A stretch of 18,417 nt of DNA from CAYZFD01 sp964477735 (GTDB taxonomy: Bacteria; Bacteroidota; Bacteroidia; Flavobacteriales; Flavobacteriaceae). Both the position numbers and the translations under genes were made by a program. This document shows positions 14,026 to 18,417 of the stretch, one piece after another; the stretch's first letter is position 1; each line of letters opens with the position of its first letter. The stretch spans positions 1 to 18,417 of the forward strand of contig CAYZFD010000030.1 of assembly GCA_964477735.1 (NCBI GenBank), written 5' to 3'. The notes beneath the pieces were generated by a model. That model ran no database searches. It worked only from the letters and a program-made list of their open reading frames with translations, and was not told the origin of the DNA.

Positions 14026-14219
14026 TAGAAATTACGTTTGTTTCGCTCCATTTTCTTTCTAAAATAACGTCTAAAAAAAGACATTCCTAAAGACACCACC
14101 ACAAAAAACAAATAGAGATAGGCACGGTTGCGGTCTGTGGCCCATAGCTGAAAAGCCTGAAAGGCGAAGAAAGCTGCGGCTAGCAGATAAACAATTTCGG
14201 CAATACGGTGAAACTTCAT
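14025..14219 (-). CDS. Small two-helix membrane protein, hypothetical
   Basis: This 64-residue protein has two predicted membrane helices (about residues 7-26 and 34-49), joined by a short polar turn (WATDRNRA), and a very basic C-terminal tail (RRYFRKKMERNKRNF). The tail predicts the C-terminus on the cytoplasmic side. It sits 15 bp after lptC and overlaps the CNNM gene start by one base, so it is a real operon member and not a chance ORF. I do not recognise a family. Its place between lptC and the CNNM gene suggests an envelope-related role, but no function can be assigned. Confidence 0.75.
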   Translation of the reverse strand: MKFHRIAEIVYLLAAAFFAFQAFQLWATDRNRAYLYLFFVVVSLGMSFFRRYFRKKMERNKRNF

Positions 14220-14234
14220 GAGAAACGCTTTAGG

Positions 14235-14789
14235 TTATTCTGTCTCTTCGACAGCAACGGTACCACTCAATTCTCCAGTTTGAAAAATGTCAAACGACCG
14301 GCTTGCATCTAATCTGCGGGCTTGAATATCATAGTCCTTGTTTGTAAAGGTAAAGTTTTTTTCAGTAAATAACCATTCTAAATTAGGATCCCAGTAGAGT
14401 TGTGAGGTTTCCAATCTGGCTGAATCGTGTGTTTGAATGACCACATGCCCTTGAAGGTCAATGATTTTGGTTCGATTATAGAGAATTCCATAATCTGCCA
14501 CCACATTGGTAGCATTTTGATTTTTGTCAAAAAACACCACTTTCAAACCTTCGGGGAATTCAGAATATGGATATTTCTGATTGGTGAAATCTTTATTGAT
14601 TGGGGCTGTGAGAATGGCTTTGGTATAGCCAGAGTCGGTATAAACAACTCTGATATTTTCGCCTATGCCCACCGGAAGACGTGTGAAGTCATTAATTTTT
14701 TGGACTTCTTCGTATGGGCTACTGCATGAAAAAACCACAGCGGTGAGCAGCACAACTGTGGTTTTAAAAAAAGTTTGAATTGATCGCAT
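14235..14789 (-). CDS. lptC: LptC, lipopolysaccharide export periplasmic protein
   Basis: A start at ATG 14787-14789 gives 184 residues (MRSIQTFF...). It is preferred over the upstream in-frame ATG at 14813 for three reasons: it leaves a compact lipoprotein signal (VVLLTAVVFSC), it has an AGGGA ribosome-binding site, and it begins 8 bp after the preceding stop. The mature protein shows the repeated beta-strand pattern of LptC: GYTKAILTAP, KVVFFDKNQNATNVVADYG, ILYNRTKIIDLQGHVVIQT and ARLETSQLYWDPN. LptC receives LPS from LptBFG and passes it to LptA across the periplasm. In Bacteroidota it is commonly predicted to be lipid-anchored, as here. It lies between a TPR protein and a small membrane protein in the envelope operon. 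Confidence 0.9.
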   Translation of the reverse strand: MRSIQTFFKTTVVLLTAVVFSCSSPYEEVQKINDFTRLPVGIGENIRVVYTDSGYTKAILTAPINKDFTNQKYPYSEFPEGLKVVFFDKNQNATNVVADYGILYNRTKIIDLQGHVVIQTHDSARLETSQLYWDPNLEWLFTEKNFTFTNKDYDIQARRLDASRSFDIFQTGELSGTVAVEETE

Positions 14790-14796
14790 GGAATCC

Positions 14797-16194
14797 CTAA
14801 AGTGCAGGCACATTCACACTAGAACCAATCCAGCAATTGAACTGTATGGTTTTTCCTGACATTCCTTCGGTAAAGATATCTGTTTTGCTAGGTGCACGCC
14901 CTTCATAGCTAGCCGCAGTAGAAAGGGCTGTTTTTTTGAGGGATGCATCAACAGAGGCCGCCTTACGCGCCATTTGGGCGGCTAGCCAATATACGGCACG
15001 CTTTTCGAATTGACTGTTGCCACAATCATTTGCACTTGAAGCATACAAATTGGAAATGAGTAAATAGGCAGCACCCAAGGAGGGTTGGTAACTCAGGGCC
15101 TTGTTTGCATAGCTTCTGGCAGTGCTTTTCGAACCTCTATTTTTAAATTTTACAGCGATTTTATACAAAGTTTTGGCCTTTTTATAGGGGTCGGTTTCTA
15201 GAGTTACAGACTCTTCATAATATCTTAATGCTTCAGAGCTATTTCCCTTTTTATCATTTAAAAGTCCTAAATAATAAGCTGAATTTGCCGAAGGTTTAAG
15301 GCCATGTAGCGCCTGAACCAATTCAACAAATAAAGGATCGTCTGTACAATCTTTGGCATCCATTCGGCTCGCTGCACGGTTAAGCCATTCTTCGTTAGAA
15401 CTGTTTTGGTCGAAGTTTTTTCTATATAAGGGAATTAAATTTTCGCATGAAGATTCCTGTGCAATAATGGCATCGAGATTGTTGGCAAAAGTGCTGTTTG
15501 CAACAGAATTAATCTCATACACTTTCTTGTTTCTTTCATCGCGAGAGCTCATTGCTGTGCCTGCTTCTTCTTTCTTTAGAATAACGTCAAGTTTTCGAGC
15601 CAAGTTGGTGTTTTCTAATTCGAACTTTTCTGAAACTTCTTCATATTTGTTAAACAACATCTCAATAGATACTTCAGGGTCAGATGCTTTGTAGCGATCA
15701 TAAAGTGTTTTAAAATAGTTGTATAAGCCTTTGGGATTGGTGAAGCTTTCAATATTGGTGGTGAATGCCTTGTCGAATACTTCATAAACTTCTTTTTGGG
15801 TACCCACATTATGATCAATCATGGCTTGCGCCTTATCGGCAAGGATTTTACCTTCTTGGCGAACGCCTTTTCTAGATGGGAAATGCGTCAACCATTCGTC
15901 ATAAAGCTTCATAAGATCATTCACATAGGCTTGTTTTTCGGAAGCCGATGCATTGGCAATTTTGCTTTCTAGTATTTTTTCTCCATACTGAAAGGTTGCC
16001 ACATTGAGAGCTGGACAATTTTGTCGGACTTTCATCCAAGGTTCGTAGGCCGAATTGTAATTTTTGACTTTAGCAAATTCGGCAAAAATTGAAAGATTAG
16101 CAGGGCACTCAGGGTCATTTTGAGCGAATAAACTACTGCTACTCAATAAAGTAATACTTAAAAAGGTTTGTAAAATATTTCGCATATTCATCAT
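14797..16194 (-). CDS. Secreted TPR-repeat protein
   Basis: This 465-residue protein has a cleavable signal peptide (residues about 1-25, ending SSSLFAQ) and is predicted to be periplasmic. The first two thirds are helical, charged and of no recognised family. From about residue 290 there are tetratricopeptide-like pairs: ANSAYYLGLLNDKKGNSSEA, ALRYYEESVTLETDPYKKA, TARSYANKALSYQPSLGAAY. A distinctive end (TIQFNCWIGSSVNVPAL) resembles the conserved tail of Bacteroidota proteins found next to lptC. It starts 10 bp after the outer-membrane barrel gene. A scaffold role for outer-membrane protein or LPS assembly is reasonable from context but unproven. Met1, Met2 and Met4 are all possible starts. 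Confidence 0.82.
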   Translation of the reverse strand: MMNMRNILQTFLSITLLSSSSLFAQNDPECPANLSIFAEFAKVKNYNSAYEPWMKVRQNCPALNVATFQYGEKILESKIANASASEKQAYVNDLMKLYDEWLTHFPSRKGVRQEGKILADKAQAMIDHNVGTQKEVYEVFDKAFTTNIESFTNPKGLYNYFKTLYDRYKASDPEVSIEMLFNKYEEVSEKFELENTNLARKLDVILKKEEAGTAMSSRDERNKKVYEINSVANSTFANNLDAIIAQESSCENLIPLYRKNFDQNSSNEEWLNRAASRMDAKDCTDDPLFVELVQALHGLKPSANSAYYLGLLNDKKGNSSEALRYYEESVTLETDPYKKAKTLYKIAVKFKNRGSKSTARSYANKALSYQPSLGAAYLLISNLYASSANDCGNSQFEKRAVYWLAAQMARKAASVDASLKKTALSTAASYEGRAPSKTDIFTEGMSGKTIQFNCWIGSSVNVPAL

Positions 16195-16204
16195 TATAAA
16201 TTAT

Positions 16205-17458
16205 TTAATCATATTGTCTTTTCAAAAACCAGCGGTCGTTTAGTGAAAGTCCTAAACGAAAATTGATGTAATTTTCTTGAACTAACCCAGCGGCTACCGT
16301 ACCTCTTTTACCAAATTCGACTCCGATATTAGCATTTGAAAAGCCGCCTAGCGGTAATCCTACGCCAAAAGTTATGCCAAAGTCGTTTATAGCTTGGTCC
16401 ATAACACGAAGACCTGTGTCTTGGTTCCTGAGCCCAACACGATACACGATGCGGCTAAAATAGTTAGTAAATGAATTGTAGTTCGGAATGTAGAACCCCC
16501 CGACTGCCCATCCTTTTGCCTTGTCGAAACTTGTGTTTTGAAGTTTGTAAAATTGGCTATTGTAAGAACCAACTCCCGCCATATTGAATTGGGCACCAAC
16601 AAACCATTTGAGATCCTCACCTATACCGATTCCAAAAGATTGGCGCAATGGCAGCTGGTATTCGGTTTCTTTTAAACCCATAGATTCTAAATCTATTTCT
16701 TCGCGATCGCCTACGGCAGATCCATTTTTACTTTGGGTTGATAAAAATCTAGTGTTATTGGATTTTAAATTGTGTGAAGGCTCTATAAAATAGTTGAGTC
16801 GCAACTGAAGCCTATCCTTAATGGTATTTTTATAAGTGGCACCCCATTTAAAACTCAACCCACTCAAGATAGATTGGTTTTCGAGCTGTGTCACCAGCTG
16901 AACGTCATCGGCATATCGAGTGTTGGTGTGGTCAATGCTTCCAAAATTGTGATTCAAAGTAAATCCAAGTCCAAAATTTCCAATTTTTTTAGCAAAACTT
17001 ACATAAACCTGGGTAACGCCTCCCTCACCTTCGAGCAGTGTGTTCCAAGCTGGGGTGGTGGTTTCATTTGTAGATTTCAGGCGATAGCCAACTGCTGTTC
17101 TTGGCATGATTCCGAAACCAAACACGAAGGGTTTTGTGGGAATAACCACAGACAAGTAATTTAGGTTTGCCAGGGTGTTTTTACTGTTGGAAACATCAGA
17201 TTTTAGGGTGGTTTTTTTGTAATCGACTCCAAAGGCGTAATTCACCAACTTGAGTTCGGACAAACCAGCAGGATTTTGAAGATTGGCATGAATACTGTCA
17301 GAGTAAGCTGCAATACCGCCCATGGAACGGTCTTCGGCTGTGCCGCTAAAAATACTTTGACCAATACCATAAAACGAATAGGGAGAAAGGCTCGATTTTT
17401 GCGAAAAACCAAAAAATCCGAGCATAAGTCCTAAAAGAAGGGCAATGTTTTTATACAT
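16205..17458 (-). CDS. Outer-membrane beta-barrel protein, OmpP1/FadL-like
   Basis: This 417-residue protein has a clear signal peptide (MYKNIALLLGLMLGFFGFSQ) and alternating hydrophobic strands throughout, as expected of an outer-membrane barrel. The opening SPYSFYGIGQ...SMGGIAAYSDSIHANLQNPAGLSEL block is the usual N-terminal signature of FadL/OmpP1-like proteins in Bacteroidota, with NPAG(L/M)S as the key motif. FadL-type proteins move hydrophobic compounds across the outer membrane, but the substrate here is unknown. The start overlaps the coaX stop by 8 bp, and the TPR gene follows after 10 bp, so all three are co-transcribed. It ends in a short basic tail (LKRQYD) rather than a canonical terminal Phe. 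Confidence 0.85.
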   Translation of the reverse strand: MYKNIALLLGLMLGFFGFSQKSSLSPYSFYGIGQSIFSGTAEDRSMGGIAAYSDSIHANLQNPAGLSELKLVNYAFGVDYKKTTLKSDVSNSKNTLANLNYLSVVIPTKPFVFGFGIMPRTAVGYRLKSTNETTTPAWNTLLEGEGGVTQVYVSFAKKIGNFGLGFTLNHNFGSIDHTNTRYADDVQLVTQLENQSILSGLSFKWGATYKNTIKDRLQLRLNYFIEPSHNLKSNNTRFLSTQSKNGSAVGDREEIDLESMGLKETEYQLPLRQSFGIGIGEDLKWFVGAQFNMAGVGSYNSQFYKLQNTSFDKAKGWAVGGFYIPNYNSFTNYFSRIVYRVGLRNQDTGLRVMDQAINDFGITFGVGLPLGGFSNANIGVEFGKRGTVAAGLVQENYINFRLGLSLNDRWFLKRQYD

Positions 17459-18188
17459 GTTTTTTATTGTTTATTTCCAACAAAGCATTTAAGCCTGTCA
17501 TCAATAAAATGGAATGGGCAAATATGCGTTTTTTTACGCTATTGACCAACAAATTAGTGTCTCCACCTGTTAAAATTACTGTTAAAGTTGGGTGATTTTC
17601 AACAAATTTATCAATCACCGATTCGATTTCGTTTACCATCCCACCAAAAACCCCAGCATGTATGGCTGTTTCTGTAGTATCTCCAGAAAGTAAGTCGTAA
17701 GCTTCAACACTTAATTGAGGCAACTTGTCGGTTTGCTCATGAAGCGCGCGATAGCGCATCTGTAAGCCAGGTGCAATACGCCCTCCCAAATACTGATCTT
17801 GATCGTTTTTGAAGTCATAGGTCAAACAAGTTCCTGCGCTGACCACCAAAACTTCTTTAGCGGGAAAAAGAGCCACAGCACCGGCAATCAAAGCAATTCT
17901 GTCTGACCCTAAGCTTTGAGGGGTTTGGTAGAGATTTTCAAAATTTAATTTTGAAATATGCTCCAACGTGAGCACTGGAAAAGGTGCATTGGGGAATAAG
18001 TTTTGAGGTGTTAATGTTTTAACAACGCTGCAGAAAAGGGCTTGTTCAACAATTTGGTCTTGAATGAAAGCTTGTAAATCGAGTGCGTTGATTTCTTTGC
18101 TAAGAAATTGGTTTTTGGACATCAATTGGCCATTCTTAAATAGCCCTACTTTGGCCCACGTATTCCCGACATCAACCACCAAATTCAT
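17451..18188 (-). CDS. coaX: Type III pantothenate kinase
   Basis: CoaX phosphorylates pantothenate, the first step of coenzyme A synthesis, in the cytoplasm. The ASKHA-fold motifs are all visible: phosphate-1 MNLVVDVGNTWAKVGLF at the N-terminus, GSDRIALIAGA, the phosphate-2 segment VVSAGTCLTYDF, GGRIAPGLQMRYRALHEQT, and the adenosine motif ILTGGDTNLL near the end. I chose the ATG at 18186-18188 (245 residues) because the family begins almost directly with the VDVGNT strand. The upstream in-frame ATG at 18245 would add 19 residues of unrelated sequence and reach into the tRNA promoter. Type III enzymes resist feedback by CoA. The gene is first in the envelope block and overlaps the barrel gene by 8 bp. 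Confidence 0.93.
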   Translation of the reverse strand: MNLVVDVGNTWAKVGLFKNGQLMSKNQFLSKEINALDLQAFIQDQIVEQALFCSVVKTLTPQNLFPNAPFPVLTLEHISKLNFENLYQTPQSLGSDRIALIAGAVALFPAKEVLVVSAGTCLTYDFKNDQDQYLGGRIAPGLQMRYRALHEQTDKLPQLSVEAYDLLSGDTTETAIHAGVFGGMVNEIESVIDKFVENHPTLTVILTGGDTNLLVNSVKKRIFAHSILLMTGLNALLEINNKKHV

Positions 18189-18237
18189 TTGCTTGTTTTG
18201 AAAGTGTAAAAGTAACGAAGATTTTTCGAATGAAGTA

Positions 18238-18268
18238 TTGCGCAATCACTTAAAGGGTGCTATATTTG
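18238..18268 (+). promoter_or_regulatory. Promoter of tRNA-Phe
   Basis: TTG at 18238-18240, 20 bp of spacing, then TATATTTG at 18261-18268. This is an exact match to the Bacteroidota -33/-7 arrangement. The predicted start is near 18272-18275. A 5-bp hairpin (CTGCA-TTTT-TGCAG, 18272-18285) lies between the start point and the tRNA 5' end. Confidence 0.75.
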
Positions 18269-18285
18269 CCACTGCATTTTTGCAG

Positions 18286-18358
18286 GGTACCTTAGCTCAG
18301 TTGGTAGAGCAAAGGACTGAAAATCCTTGTGTCCCTGGTTCGATTCCTGGAGGTACCA
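18286..18358 (+). tRNA. tRNA-Phe (GAA anticodon)
   Basis: The cloverleaf is complete. The acceptor GGTACCT pairs with AGGTACC, with discriminator A. The D arm is GCTC/GAGC. The anticodon stem AAGGA/TCCTT has loop CTGAAAA, placing GAA at 18319-18321. The T arm is CCTGG-TTCGATT-CCTGG. The 3' CCA is not encoded. It stands alone, with its own promoter and terminator. Confidence 0.97.
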
Positions 18359-18367
18359 CTTTAAATT

Positions 18368-18406
18368 CCCGTAATATCCTTTACTATAAGGTTTTACGGG
18401 TTTTTT
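18368..18406 (+). terminator. Rho-independent terminator after tRNA-Phe
   Basis: CCCGTAA (18368-18374) pairs with TTACGGG (18394-18400), followed directly by TTTTTT. Within the loop CCTT (18378-18381) can pair with AAGG (18388-18391), giving a branched or extended stem. Confidence 0.88.
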
Positions 18407-18417
18407 ATTTTTATATA

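Noticed and set aside
16946..16954. A further ATTGTGATT match to the repeat core
   Set aside because: It lies inside the outer-membrane barrel gene, lacks the last bases of the core, the flanking inverted repeat and any partner at 77-78 bp. A match of this length is expected by chance in a window this size.
18237..18246. Palindrome ATTGCGCAAT between coaX and the tRNA as an operator
   Set aside because: It overlaps the -33 region of the tRNA promoter, but it is a single 10-bp palindrome with no second copy or nearby regulator, so there is no positive support.

Overview
The window looks like a chromosomal segment of a Bacteroidota bacterium, probably a marine-type flavobacterium. The support is a conserved envelope gene block (coaX, outer-membrane barrel, TPR protein, lptC, CNNM/CorC protein, PpiD-like foldase), Bacteroidota-type -7 promoter boxes (TAnnTTTG), weak Shine-Dalgarno sites and an AT-rich base composition. 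Nearly everything is on the minus strand; the exceptions are a DUF456 membrane protein, a tracrRNA-like gene and a tRNA.

Layout. 2-3440 (minus) is a three-gene hydroxyproline catabolism operon: 4-hydroxyproline epimerase, 2-oxoglutarate semialdehyde dehydrogenase, and a DapA-family deaminase. 3534-5702 (minus) holds hemW, ruvC and a small lipoprotein with a TonB-C-like domain. 5782-6282 (plus) is a DUF456 membrane protein. 6283-10292 is the accessory locus described below. 10561-18188 (minus) is the envelope-biogenesis block that ends in the PpiD-like gene and a strong terminator. 18286-18358 (plus) is tRNA-Phe(GAA) with its own promoter and terminator.

The main find is at 6283-10012. The 1146-residue ORF at 6479-9919 is clearly a type II-C Cas9: it has the arginine-rich bridge helix, REC region, split RuvC, HNH and a Bacteroidota-type C-terminal PAM-interacting region. 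Yet every recognisable catalytic residue is replaced. In RuvC, Asp becomes Lys9, Glu becomes Val566, His becomes Ala783 and Asp becomes Gly786. In HNH, Asp-His becomes Val644-Tyr645 and Asn becomes Lys668. The frame is open over its full length, so this looks like a naturally nuclease-dead Cas9 kept for binding rather than cutting.

Next to its start codon, divergently transcribed, is a tracrRNA-like gene with a nexus hairpin and a Rho-independent terminator. Just downstream of cas9 are two degenerate repeat units 78 bp apart. They share a 12-base core (TATTGTGATTTG on the minus strand) that pairs with the tracrRNA anti-repeat with a conserved UU/UU internal loop, and each core lies inside its own perfect 12-bp inverted repeat. 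No cas1, cas2 or normal array is present. My inference is an orphan, RNA-guided, non-cleaving DNA-binding system, perhaps a regulator analogous to the scaRNA/tracrRNA or tracr-L modes of other Cas9s. Its guides and targets are not proven from sequence alone.
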